A stretch of DNA of 64,000 nt, taken from Rehmannia glutinosa (taxonomy: Eukaryota > Streptophyta > Magnoliopsida > Lamiales > Orobanchaceae). Shown in pieces: positions 32,895-44,132 of this stretch. The stretch lies in the NCBI GenBank assembly GCA_016081115.2, contig CM071932.1, forward strand, positions 56,184,659 to 56,248,658. Reading direction: 5' to 3'. The position numbers were made by a program, and so were the translations under genes. The stretch's first letter is position 1, and each line of letters begins with the position of its first letter. The notes beneath the pieces are model-generated. The model saw nothing but the letters and a program-made list of their open reading frames with translations, had not been told where the DNA came from and searched no databases.

Positions 32895-34727
32895 TAATAT
32901 ATAGAAGCATTAGTTACTAAAAACGACCGACATTCTTAGCTAATTGGATAACTTGTATTCAATATATATGTATGTGAGGAAATACATGCATGAGTTAATT
33001 ATGACAACACATGGCATAAGTACGTGAACCGTAAAAATATATATAATATAAACATTTCCACCGCCTTAAGTAATTTTAGATTAACATATATACCTCACTT
33101 GAAGGAATGCTGAGACGCATACATACAATGACAGACTAAACACATAACACACACAGAGAGATAAAAGAAATATCAAACAGAGAAAACAAGGGTTAGCATA
33201 CCAGGAAGCACGGTGGTAAGTATTAATCTGGATCAAAGCTATCTTTATCCTAATTCGAGTTCGAACAATACGGTGTTGAGTTAGAGACTTATTAAAATAT
33301 ACGTATTGATTCTTATTATCTCAGCAAAACTTAAGCCATGAGTTTTTAATTGTTGAAAGAAGGAGTTTTATTAGATTTGGATTATAAGATTCAGAGCTTA
33401 ATAAATTACCTGGTTAATTTTAAGATTTGAGGTTATTACGGGAAATTCAGGATATGTATCTGTTGGTTTCAAAATGAAAATTGATAACCTATACTTTTAC
33501 AGGTTTTACTACGCATAGAAATTAGGGGAGAAAGGCAATTAGCTAACTTTCAGTAGCATATCCAAAGGTAAAAGGTAAGTAATTAATCCATCTGCAACTG
33601 TAATGCATGAATATAGTATTGTTTGAATTGATTGTATTATATGTGACTATGGTATCTTCTTGAATATGCGTGGATATTATATGTTGCATAATTGGCTTGT
33701 ATGATGTTGCAATATGGTGCTTGGTGAGCCATTGAACATGCCATTCACAGCATTTGCATGTGCATGCATATTACAAGAGGATGTTTCGCATGCACGCAAA
33801 TATTTTCTGGAAGAAAATGGTTGTTTGTTGACCGCTGCTAGTGCACCGAGGCATGTTGGGCGTGCTTATGATATATGTTTAGGAATAGCAGGTGGGATAA
33901 TTCCTGGTGAACACAGAGCTAGATAGGAGATGGGCCCTTGGTGGGTCACAGGAGGATGGTCCATCTGTGCGTACCTATGTGTGGCCCTGCGGGGTGGGAT
34001 ACTTCTTGGCGGACACAAGGGACGCAAGTAGGGGACCCTTGGCTGGGCCGCGGGAGGATGGTCCACACGTAGATCCATTCTGATATTATTGGCCATTTGA
34101 TTATTGTTGTGTGCAGAGCTCTTTTCCGGTGCATAGTAGTTGGGTCAAGGGCCCAAATGAAAGAAAATAATTTTGAATAAAGTATTTTGATTCATGGATT
34201 TTACATGTTAGCTTTACATGTTGGAAAAGCATCATTATTCTTTGGACATGCATGATTTTTACTTGCTGAGCTTTAGCTCATGTAGTTCATGCATTGCAGG
34301 TGAGCATAGGAATGCCTGAGCTTTTGGCTTACTGTGCAGTGTTGGAGTTCCTTCAGGTTTTGAGGATCATGGATATGGATGACGACCTGTTGGGCTATTT
34401 TGATGGGTCACCTTTCCTTTTCTGGTCCTGTATTATATTTTGGTTTTGGGTTGTGCACTCTTTTGGAAACTCTTATGTAAATATGTACATATAAATAGCT
34501 GGGTGATGTGGGTTATGTGTTTGGTCACATGGATGTCTGTTAGCAGGGTTTGTTACCTCTTTGCTTGTGGATATGGGTTGTCATTTTCTTACAAGTAAAA
34601 TGATCTTACTTGTTCGTTGTTAAAATATCACAGGAGAAAAAAAAAATGTACAGGTATATAGGGTTTATGTTGTCAAATTTCACTTTTTATATTGCTTAGT
34701 AATGTATTAGTAGGGGTGGGCGTCACA
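32341..34727 (+). repeat. 5' LTR of the Tekay-like element
   Basis: 2,387 bp, TGTAATACCCGAGCC... to ..GGGCGTCACA. The second copy at 54208-56795 matches well at the first ~250 bp and the last ~1,150 bp, but the middle (about 32640-33560) is strongly diverged. It includes a (TA)n run at about 32860-32890. Confidence 0.85.
32860..32890. repeat. (TA)n microsatellite
   Basis: About 15 TA units in the diverged middle of the LTR; there is no equivalent in the 3' LTR. Confidence 0.9.
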
Positions 34728-34730
34728 GAG

Positions 34731-34743
34731 TGGTATCAGAGCT
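34731..34743 (+). other. Primer binding site of the Tekay-like element
   Basis: TGGTATCAGAGCT, three bases after the LTR end; initiator tRNA-Met type. Confidence 0.85.
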
Positions 34744-34901
34744 CGGCTACAGGTTCTGTAGACTATCCATGTACATGAACTCAAAACTCGTGGAGCACAG
34801 CCATGCCAGTAAGTTTTACTTTATATGACTGATGCATGTTATGCTTCATGAAATTATATTGGCCATGTGTTATTAGGTTACCCTAAGACAGTGTTTCAGT
34901 C

Positions 34902-35940
34902 ATGGTGAGAACTAGAGGTGAGAGTAGTGGTGGGGATAGAAATCAAGGAGGGGAGACACCTATACCAATGGGTGATCAAGACAATGTTATAAATTGACTT
35001 ACGGAGCTCATCCAGCGACAATCTGAACAAATTCAGCAACTCATCCATCAGAGAGATATAGCTAGAGAACAAAGAGCAGAAATGAATCAACCACACCAAA
35101 GGGCGGATCAAATCGAGATAGTGGGGGAAAGGTTCTGAAAGCTATACCCCCAAACTTTTGAAGATACATCAGATCCCACAGAGGCAGAAGATTGGCTGAG
35201 GACTTTAGATAACATGTTTCAATACAGTAGGGTCCCAGAAGAGGAAAAAGTAATGTGTGCCTCGTTTATGCTTTGTGGAAGTGCGGGACATTGGTGGGAT
35301 ACGATAAGGAGCATAGAAGATGTCACAACAATGACCTGAGAAAGATTTAAAGAACTATTTAGAAACAAATACTTCACGGCTCCTATTCGTGTAATGAAGA
35401 TGAACGAGTTCATACAACTACGCCAGGGAACTATGACTGTTGGGGACTATATTCGCAAATTTGAAGAATTATCTAGGTTTGCCACTCATATGGTCAGCAC
35501 TGATGCGCTAAAAGTTGAGAGATTCCTTGAAGGTTTGAGGCTAGAACTGTATAGTGATGTCAGCATGGCAGGAATTCAGGGAATAACCTATTCACAGGTT
35601 GCTGAGAGAGCACTGGTGGCAGAAGAAGCCGAATTATGGTTTTTTCGTGCCCAGGAGGCTAGACGTCAATTCAAACAGGGACAGGGACAGAGATGGGTTA
35701 GAAGCCCGAAGAAGAGAGTTTTCCAAGTTTAGCAGCAACAGAGACCTAACTTTCAACCTCGCCAAGAACAACAACAATGACAACAAATTAAGCGCCAAAG
35801 AGCTGATCAGGGTAAAGCACCTATACCACTACCTTTTTGCCCTAGGTGCAAGACTCAACATACTGGAAGTTGCACGGTAGATACCAGAAGATGTTTTACG
35901 TGTGGGATGCCAGGACATTTTGCTAGTGCGTGCCCAAATA
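34902..35940 (+). pseudogene. Tekay-like gag with CCHC knuckle
   Basis: ATG at 34902 (MVRTRGESSGGDRNQGG). The frame carries three TGA stops, each at a place where an intact gag would be expected to have Trp or Arg (before LTELIQRQ, in ERF-KLYPQTF, in TMT-ERFKELF). The gag core is WLRTLDNMFQYSRVPEEEKV, MCASFMLCGSAGHWWDTI and TVGDYIRKFEELSRFATHMV (open 35394-35732). A frameshift follows and the knuckle CFTCGMPGHFASAC lies at 35893-35934. Confidence 0.85.
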
Positions 35941-36021
35941 GGCTGACTCTACAGGACAAAAGAATGTGCCAGGCAGAGCATTTACTATCACGGAGAAGCG
36001 GACGCAAAGGCGAACCCATCG

Positions 36022-36316
36022 GTGGTGACGGGTAAACTTCTTATCTTTGACACCCCAACATTCGTACTATTTGATTCGGGAGTGTCACATTCATTTGCAT
36101 CCACTGAGTATGTGAGGAGACTGGGTAGGACACCTGATGTAGCTGAAGTGGGTTACCATGTAACAATTCCCTCGGGAGATTCTAAACAAACAAATCAAAT
36201 TTTGAAAGCTTGTGCTATTCTAATCAAAAATAGAGAACTTTATGTTGATCTAATTGTGTTAGCAGTGAATGACTACGATATCATTTTGGGTATGGATTGG
36301 TTATCAAAGTACGGTG
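36022..36316 (+). pseudogene. Tekay-like retropepsin, cut by copia-3
   Basis: LIFDTPTFVLFDSGVSHSFA carries the DSG active site (usual: DSGASHSF). NDYDIILGMDWLSKYG marks the C-terminal protease end. The frame is interrupted at 36316 by the copia-3 LTR; RT that should follow is absent from the window. Confidence 0.85.
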
Positions 36317-37891
36317 TGTTGGGAAATTTATTGTTTAGATTTTGATGAATGCCATGTAAAACTTAGACTAGAAAGTTGGCACCCCATTTTCCTTGTAATT
36401 TGTATTGTAATAGATAGGGTTGTATGAGTTGAGTCAAATCAGCTATACCTGGGAATACAAGAAGTCAACTGAAGACTAGAATGAAGACTCCGCTGTGAAG
36501 CAGCTTAATGTGGCAAGGAAGAGATGTCAAAAACTCGACTGGAGGAGTATCGACTGTGATACAGCTGTATGAAGAGTCAGTCAAGTCAACTCAAGAAGCC
36601 AAGTCTCAAAGTTGAAGTGACAGATGAGTCATCTGTTGATTGGAAGCTAACTCAAAGTCACCTGGGGAATAAAGGACTGCAGTCAAGTTAAGACAACTGA
36701 ACGAGATCGGTTGATTAAAGTCAAGAATGTTACTCAGAATAGTAACATGCTAAAGTTGTCAGAGATAAAGTATTAGTTTCAATTGTGTGCAAAAGGAACG
36801 AACCAATGGGAAGCATCGCACCAAGATTAATCGAAATTTGCAATCCGCAAGACATTTAATACGAGGAAATGTCAACATCAAGTACTGCAACAAGACAAGC
36901 CAACGAACACAAGTGATTTTTGAAAATCAGCCTATCTCTTCAACGGGCAGATTTTTGAAAATTCACTATAAAAGGCTGAGGAATCACATTGAGAAAATGT
37001 TACATTGCATACCTGAGATAACAAGCATTATTCATACTGGAACCTGCAAAATATTCTCAAGTTATTCAAGAAAAATCCTCAAGCCTAAATCTCGAAGGAA
37101 ATCGATCCAACACTAAGCTGTGAAGGAAAGACAACTTCAAACTGTTGAAGAGGAAACTTTTGAAGAAGCAAAAGGGGTCTACTTTCCAAGGAGGATTGTA
37201 GAAAAGTTCAAGGTCGAACCAATCTCAAGTTATTGGAGGGCTTCGTGATCAAATCCAAGAAGCTTGAGAAAGTGAGCTGAAGTAGCAAGGCAGCCGCCCT
37301 GTGAAGTAGCTGAGTCGAACGAGAAGCCAGCTATGTGACCAAGGTATCTCTTGACTGAGTCCTAAAGGAGCAAGTCAGCTGTGTGATCAAGTCATGTATC
37401 TGGACTGATAACCTCTTTGTACTCTGATCAATACTTAGTGGATTCCTCCAAGAGTTGGAGAAGAGAGGAGTAGAATAATTACCCCATCTTCGAACCTCTA
37501 TAAAAATTATTGTGTCATTTACATTTTAGCATTTTATTTCTGCATATCACTTTATATCTGCTAATAATTTGCTATCCAACTGATAAGTAACTAAGTGCTA
37601 AAATCAAGTGTTTAAAACAAATTAAATTAAATTAAAGGGTGTTAAGTCTTCCGCTGAAAATCTCATCACAGTCAAGTTAAGGTTTGGACTAAACAGCTGA
37701 GTTATTCTATCAACAGCTCAATCGAGTCTGTTGAGTGGCTAACTCTGCTGGTTAACTAACTTAGCTGTCCCCCAAGGACTTAGTTGTGTATCTAACTCTG
37801 TAATACTTTAAAAGGACTAAAATCGAAAAGTTGGTAAGGTTTATTCAACCCCCCCCCTTCTAAACCTTACTCTCACCCCTTGGGACCTACA
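36317..37891 (+). repeat. 5' LTR of copia-3
   Basis: TGTTGGGAAATTTATTG... to ..GGGACCTACA, 1,575 bp, about 80-85% identical by eye to the copia-2 LTR. TATA box CACTATAAAAGGCTG at about 36964-36978. Confidence 0.9.
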
Positions 37892-37893
37892 AG

Positions 37894-37906
37894 TGGTATC
37901 AGAGTG
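37894..37906 (+). other. Primer binding site of copia-3
   Basis: TGGTATCAGAGTG, two bases after the LTR end; the copia-2 site is a damaged version. Confidence 0.85.
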
Positions 37907-38019
37907 GTTGGTTCCTTGAGCCTTCCGCACTGGTTACTGAACTAGATCTCCAATCTTTCAAAGAAGTTTTTAACACTTGCTCTTTCAAAAGCTATTTTTT
38001 TTCTAGCAAAGTTATTTTC

Positions 38020-39055
38020 ATGGAAGCAAATTTGACACGCATTCCTATGTTCACTATTGAGGAATTTGATGACTGGAAAATTCATATGCAGACTCATCTA
38101 TCTGCTTTACATGATGAAATATGGATAGTGATAGAGGATGGGCCACTGCAAATACTGAAAGTGAACGCAGTTGTACAGAGAGCAGCCGCAGCTAAAGGAG
38201 AGGAAGCTACTGCTGAAGCAAGACCAGCCCTGGTTGAGAAACCAAGGACTGAATGGACAAACGAGGACAGAAGAAGATACAACTTGGATAATGTGGTCAA
38301 GGACATACTTTACAAAACCTTGGACAAAGCAATGTTCAATAAAGTCAAATCATGTCAAACTGCAAAACAAATATGGGATAAATTAACTTTAATTTGTGAA
38401 GGATCTGAGCAAATTAAAGAAAAAAAATTGTCCGTTGCTGTACAAAAATTTGAAAATTTTAAAATACTTGCAGGTGAAACCTTGGATTAGCTGGATGCTC
38501 GATTCACTGAGATCACAAGTGAATTATCCGCACTTGGGAAAGAATATACACAGAATAAAATATGTATGAAGATTCTGAGAAGCCTCCCAGCTGGATGGGA
38601 AATGAAGGTCATGGCCCTGAGACATTCAACGAACCTCACAACAACATCCAACCATCAGCTATTCTCAGACCTCAAAGCCTACGAGTTTGAGTTAAGAAGA
38701 AAAGATCAAGAGGAGACATCTGTACCCAAAACAGTTGCACTTATAGTCAAGAATGGGAAGAGAGCTGAGGTCAAGGAAGCCATTGACCAGGAGGAAATTG
38801 CCTTGATGGTTAAAAGATTCAACAAGTTCTTCAACAAGAACTATAAAAGAAACAAGGGTGAATCCTCCGGGAGACATTCAGCTCCCTCCAAGTCAAGGGA
38901 AGATAGGCCACCCAAGAGAGCTGAGCATCAAAAAGTCGAATATCAGAGAGATGATAACCCAAGAACGAAAAGAATCGATCAAAAGAGCGAGAACCTGTGT
39001 TGGAATCAGAGACAAACAGACACTTTGTGCTATTGATTTGTTCATATCATGTAGT
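38020..39055 (+). pseudogene. copia-3 gag
   Basis: MEANLTRIPMFTIEEFDDWK opens 156 clean residues to a TAG at 38488 (after GETLD). The frame then continues LDARFTEITSELSALGKEY to MKILRSLPAGWEMKVMALRH and FNKFFNKNYKRNKGESSGRH. UBN2-type gag. The knuckle is lost: LCWNQRQTDTLC in place of CWNCRQPGHF. One stop and a damaged knuckle make it a pseudogene, yet it is the best-preserved gag core of the family here. Confidence 0.85.
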
Positions 39056-39179
39056 CAATAAATACAGGAATGAAGAAGAAAGAAGAGTATTCAGAGAAAG
39101 AAGACAAGAAAAGAAAAAGGCTATGTTGGCTGCTGCGACTGCTGAGATAACTAAGTCAAAAGAAGCGGACTCGAGAGAG

Positions 39180-40380
39180 TAGTGGTCGACTACTCAAGTG
39201 ATTCGAAGAAGAAGCAATGATCTGTCCAATGGCTAAAGAACAAGATCAACCTGACCAAGAAGATGAGGTACACTTTAACTCATCTCACTCAGATTCTAGT
39301 GATAGTGATTGTGACACACACACACTTCATTACCCACTGATCTTTATGATTCATTAGGAAAAATGATGAAAGACTTTGAGCACATTAAATCCTCACACAC
39401 ACTATTAAATGAGGAAAATAGCCAGCTCAAAAGCCAAAACTCACAGCTGACTAAGGAGCTGAGAACTCTAAGTCACATAGCTGATGAGAACACAGAGCTG
39501 AAGGCTGAAAATGCAAAACTAATAGCAGAGATAGCTGCTATAGAAAAGAGGGAAAATGATCTCAAAATGTGATTGCATCATTTACAAAGGCATCTAAATC
39601 ATTGGATGACCTTATTATGAGCCAAAAAGAGTGTGGAGAAAAAACTGGCATAACATTCAATTCCTCTGCACACAGTTAAACTCCCAGAGTGATTTTGGAA
39701 AAAGGATCTTCAAGTAATGAAGCATCTCAAAAATCCAAGACACCAAATGTTGCACCCACATTCACTCCAAAGCACAATCACAAACAAACTGGCCTTGGAT
39801 ATAAAGGAAAAGGAAAACGGCCCGATTGAGTATCTTGCCGAGAGGACAGTGAGAAGAAAAATCAGAGTTCCTCAAAGAAACTCCAAATAGGAAGTACTCT
39901 GTAAGGAGAAACAGAGCTACCAGAAACCCCAGAAGTTTTTATCAAAGAAACACATATGATGGGAATGGTAGAAACTACCCAAGCCAAGCGGATTGGAATA
40001 ATGTGAAATATCAGCAAAGATCTATGGAATATAAGCCCAAATGGCAAAGGCCTAGAACTCAGCAAAGGTCATTCCAAAGGCAAAAGAGCTATCATCAGCA
40101 CACATATGCACCCAGACACTACACTAAGAAATATCACAGCTACCCAAAGAAGGCAATTGCTAAAACACACACAGGCATATAGACAAAAGAGACAGCTGTA
40201 TGAACCTAATGTCCCCAAGCAATTTGCCAAAGTGAGTTATGATTATGGTACAGATAGATGGCGACCTCTTAGAGTCAAGTCATTTGGCTATAGGTTGGTT
40301 GGATCATCTTATAACACTAATCCCTCAGGACCCAGACAAGCTTGGGTACCTAAAAATTAATTTCCTTGATTGCAAGTTCA
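39180..40380 (+). pseudogene. copia-3 gag-protease linker
   Basis: A coiled coil (39363-39572: SSHTLLNEENSQLKSQNSQL, ENTELKAENAKLIAEIAA) and then a basic region in broken frames (KHNHKQTGLGYKGKGK, RNYPSQADWNN). Homologous to 12780-14050 and 62608-61460. Confidence 0.7.
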
Positions 40381-40443
40381 AGGAACAGCTGAGTGCCAAG
40401 GAACCAGATACAAGGATAGTGGTTGTTCCAGACACATAACAGG
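40381..40443 (+). pseudogene. copia-3 retropepsin, active-site half (interrupted)
   Basis: The frame reads DSGCSRHIT at the very end, the copia protease active site, and is cut by the TR-GAG insertion at 40444. It resumes at 47909 (KKNLLKFKEIRGAKVTFGGN). Confidence 0.8.
40439..40443. repeat. Target-site duplication of TR-GAG, left copy (ACAGG)
   Basis: ACAGG before the LTR at 40444; ACAGG again at 47904-47908. Confidence 0.9.
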
Positions 40444-42060
40444 TGATCGCAAAATTCTTACCGCAAGCGTACGGTGTCAAGTTTTAGTATAGGTTTGAAA
40501 GTAGGGTTATCGTCTCCACAGGGATTGTTATCAAATTTTATACTAAGTACTATAATTAAAATAGCTTAATTCTATCTAGAAATCGAAAAGAGATGATGAT
40601 TTATTAAACTAAAAATAAAACTAAAATTAAACTACTAATTGGTTCAGACAATTAATCAAACACTAAGAATATGAATTTTAGAGGATTGATTTCACCTAGT
40701 TATCCCCTATGTTTTCAATCCAGTTTATTAATCACAACTTATCAATCTGTAAGCCAATATTCCTACTGGTTATCACTTCCTCTCTCGAGTGCCAAGTGAT
40801 TCTAGGTTCTAATTCTGATTTCGATATCTCTATAAAAATCATAAATTAAACCCTAATTCGCTCAATGAATATCACAGGCTTCAAAAGATTCATAAACCTC
40901 TCGATTCTATGAAACACTAGGTTGTGTTATTCTATGGCAAGGCGTTCAATTACCTCTCTCGAGCGTCAAATCAAACACGCCAAACAATCTAAATTATTGA
41001 TCAGATAATCCAGATGCAATCAAATCAAATAGCACAAATAGATTAAATAACATGCGAATTTCATAAACTGGAAATCAAAACATAGGTTCAAACATAAGTT
41101 ACATCAATCCCCTAGAAAAATGGGTTTAGCTCATAATGGATATATAAAAACTCATGAAGAAATAATTATACATCTCAAGAAATCGACAAAGAAAAACAAA
41201 GAAAGAATTGAGAAGAAAAGAGAAGGAATTCTCTTTGTGTCCAGACGAGAAGTGCCTCCAATTGTCATCCCGAACCCTAGCTCTGTGTCTCTTGCCTTGC
41301 GTTGTGCTCAAAATAATGTCCGACCCCTTGTTTGTACGCGAGTTCTTGTATTTATAAGATTAAAACCCTCGAAAATCCATCAAAACGGCCCAAAAATAAA
41401 AAGGCCCAGTTTCAGCCCATCGCGTGCACTGCGACGCTGGAAGACGCGTGTTGTTGCGCGCATCCGTGTCTCCTGTTGCTGTTCGCTGGCGCAGCGCTGG
41501 GAATGGCGCGCTGCAGCGCGCCCATCCCCTGCTCCCCTGCTGTTGTCATGCTGGTCACCGTCCTCCATCGCGCGCTGCAGCGCGCCCGGAATGGCGCTGC
41601 AGCACGCCCTGCTTGTACACCCTGCTGCTGGTTTATCGGCTGCTGCTGTCTATCGGGCGTTGCAGCCCCTTGGCATGGGCGCTGCAGCGCCCCGCACATC
41701 GTCCCCCTGCTGCTGCAATGTGCTCTGGCGCGCTGCAACCCTTGGCCCGGGTGCTGCAGCGCGCCCTCTTTCCTTATGCCAGTGTACTAATTTTCACCCC
41801 AGCGCTGCGGCGCGGGGGTTTTGGCGCTGCGGCGCTCGTCCTTACTCGATAGTTTTCCGTTTTTCCGCGTCTAAAATACGATCTTCACCGTCCAACACGT
41901 TTTCATCATTCTTGATCATTTTCGGCTACCAAAATCAGTCCCGACTCACAAACGACAACTAATTACATGAATTCGACTCAAACGAAGCTAAAATACTCGA
42001 AAACACCACAAAATCCTAGTCTAGAATACTCAATACATTGGTATAAAAACCAACTTAACA
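40444..42060 (-). repeat. 3' LTR of TR-GAG
   Basis: 1,617 bp; on the plus strand TGATCGCAAAATTC... to ..CAACTTAACA. It contains a GC-rich block (about 41420-41850) of GCGCTGCAGCGC palindromes just upstream (in element sense) of a TATA box (minus CTTATAAATACAAG, 41346-41359). The rest of the LTR is AT-rich. Confidence 0.9.
41420..41850 (-). repeat. GCGCTGCAGCGC palindrome block in TR-GAG U3 (3' LTR copy)
   Basis: About eight variants of GCGCTGCAGCGC (for example 41507-41518, 41571-41584, 41679-41690, 41751-41762) in about 430 bp that is far richer in GC and CpG than its surroundings. The other LTR has a shorter version at 47310-47690. The long ORFs across it are by-products of composition. 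Confidence 0.8.
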
Positions 42061-42075
42061 AATACCCCCAAACTT
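42061..42075 (-). other. Polypurine tract of TR-GAG
   Basis: The minus strand reads AAGTTTGGGGGTATT next to the LTR start at 42060, preceded by GCTTGAGGACAAGCAAACG, a phrase common before the 3' LTR in Athila-type elements. A second similar tract (ACTTTGGGGGGGT) is at about 43226-43238. Confidence 0.75.
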
Positions 42076-44132
42076 AGACGTTTGCTTGTCCTCAAGCAAT
42101 TACAGACTCTAAAAATCGACGAACATGAAGGAAACAAAAATGAAGACGACTGACTCAACAAACCAACTACGAAACTTCACAACCAAACTCATTCGTCAAA
42201 TTTCGTTTTACTATCAATCAAGCACATATTTTCACAAAGTGATCATGAAGGTGGAATGTTCATGCCAACTTTGTTTTCATTATCCAGATAGACTCACGCA
42301 ATCAAGTGTTTCCAAGATGATCCACTTTTTGAATATAGAGATGAGATGCTTACCGGACTCCATAGGCTTGTCTTTCACACTAATCTCCACTAATGTAGGC
42401 TAATGTAACACAAGGATCAATAGGACTTTTAAAGCTTGTAATGTGGGCTTAGGGTGAGGTAGGAAAATATGGGATTAAGTGGCTCAAACCACCCAAACAC
42501 ACAATTATCACTTCGAATCATCAATAAGCAACTACCCTTCACTTTTTGACATCCCCAATGTTTATGAACCTTCAATCCCGCTGATTTTTTGTTTCTCATT
42601 TTTTTTTCGAACCCCCAAACTTATTCTTATGCATACATGGGGTTTCATATTTTCTTCTCTCGGGCAACTTCATTCACTTAAATAATTACCCTTTTCGTCA
42701 TACCCTCCTCAACCTTCAACATTTTTCTATACTTTGTGTGTATGAGTGATGGGTAATTAGGATTTTCACATTTAGGCTCTGGGTATTAGATTGGTTGCCA
42801 AAGAACGGGTTTATAAGGCTCAAAGGGGGACACTAGGGAACATATTATACAAAGGTAGGCATTTTAGGCTCCGGCTTGTTCAAAGATGGCCTAAATCACT
42901 TCATTAATATTACTTCACCTAGGATTTCGCCTCGACTAGTGATCAGACAAGTTCTAGAATCCGGTGGGATCATAAATGAACCACTCAATTGCATAAATCA
43001 TCCCCAAATAAATCAACAGAGTTAATAAGCACATAGATGGAATTAATGGAAAGAAGATTAAATCACAGTTCAAACACACGCTCTTCTGACCGTTCAACTC
43101 ATATTCGACAAATTCACTTAGTCATGTAGTTTCACAGTTTTACAAACGACCCAACTCGACTCTAGACTCTTTTTTCGTTTTTGTTTTGACTCAAGACTTG
43201 ACTCGAAGAATAAAAACAGACTGCACCCCCCCAAAGTTAAAACGACATTGTCCCCAATGGAGAGGTGGGAAAAAAGACTTTCCTGGTAGCTGAGGAGCGA
43301 AGGCTCCTTAAGTCATGTGGTACTACTACGTGTAGGAGGTGTCTCGTATAAGCTCACAATGCATCCTAGCGCACAAGCTTGTGAGTGTTGTATGCCTCTG
43401 AGGTGTGGTTTTGTTCTTCCCATTGGCCTTGGCCCCGGCCCTTTTTTTGGTTTCGCATCTTTTCAACCTAGCAAGGTAGACAGGGAAACAAAACTCTTAG
43501 AACCATGGAATTCGGTTATGGGTGAGAACTCGAAAATCAAAGCATATAATAATGCACCCAAGTAAAAAATATAGTGCCATGTCAAAAAGATAAGCATAGA
43601 TATGCAAGATAGCACTAAACAACTTGAAACTGTCATTGGGGTATTTTATCAAACACCTCATATGCATGAATTTGGGCAAAGATAGTGAATGCAATGGGTA
43701 ACTCAATGCAATCACAAAAATCAACACCAAGCCTAAGTCTAACATGAGTAAACAATCCACAACCCACAAATCAACAACAATTATCTGAGCACTACTACAA
43801 TCCAATCACACAACAATCACAAGATGGGGAAAACCATGGGGTGGGGTTTGGAAGTTGCAAACTTACCAAATAGTGAGTGGATGAGATGAAGATGGTGTGT
43901 GTGGTGTTAGAGTGCTCCTCTGTGAAGATGGAGTGAGATATGTGGGATTTGCACAAATAAGAGGGGTGGGGTATGATGCAACTTACTACTCCTAGAAATG
44001 CAAAAAATTCAGAAAAAACAAAAACAACTACTAAAATATATTAAAACTAAGAAAGCAATAAAAAAGGGGCTTGGGTTGCCTCCCAAGAAGCGCTAAGTTT
44101 ACAGTCTTCAGCCAGACTATGTCAGATTATCC
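42076..44132 (-). other. Non-coding 3' region of TR-GAG
   Basis: About 2 kb where an autonomous relative would have further internal sequence. No protein similarity to RT, RNase H or integrase in any frame. It holds a second PPT-like purine tract preceded by TTGGGGACAATGTCG (minus, about 43239-43258). Confidence 0.65.

Noticed and set aside
33714..34494. Short ORFs in the 3' half of the Tekay LTR that recur at 55937-56564
   Set aside because: They recur because the LTR recurs. Substitutions show no codon pattern and the ORFs overlap on both strands.
41120..41962. 280-residue ORF and overlapping Ala/Cys-rich ORFs on both strands
   Set aside because: They lie in the GC-rich U3 block of the TR-GAG LTR; several frames are open at once because of composition.
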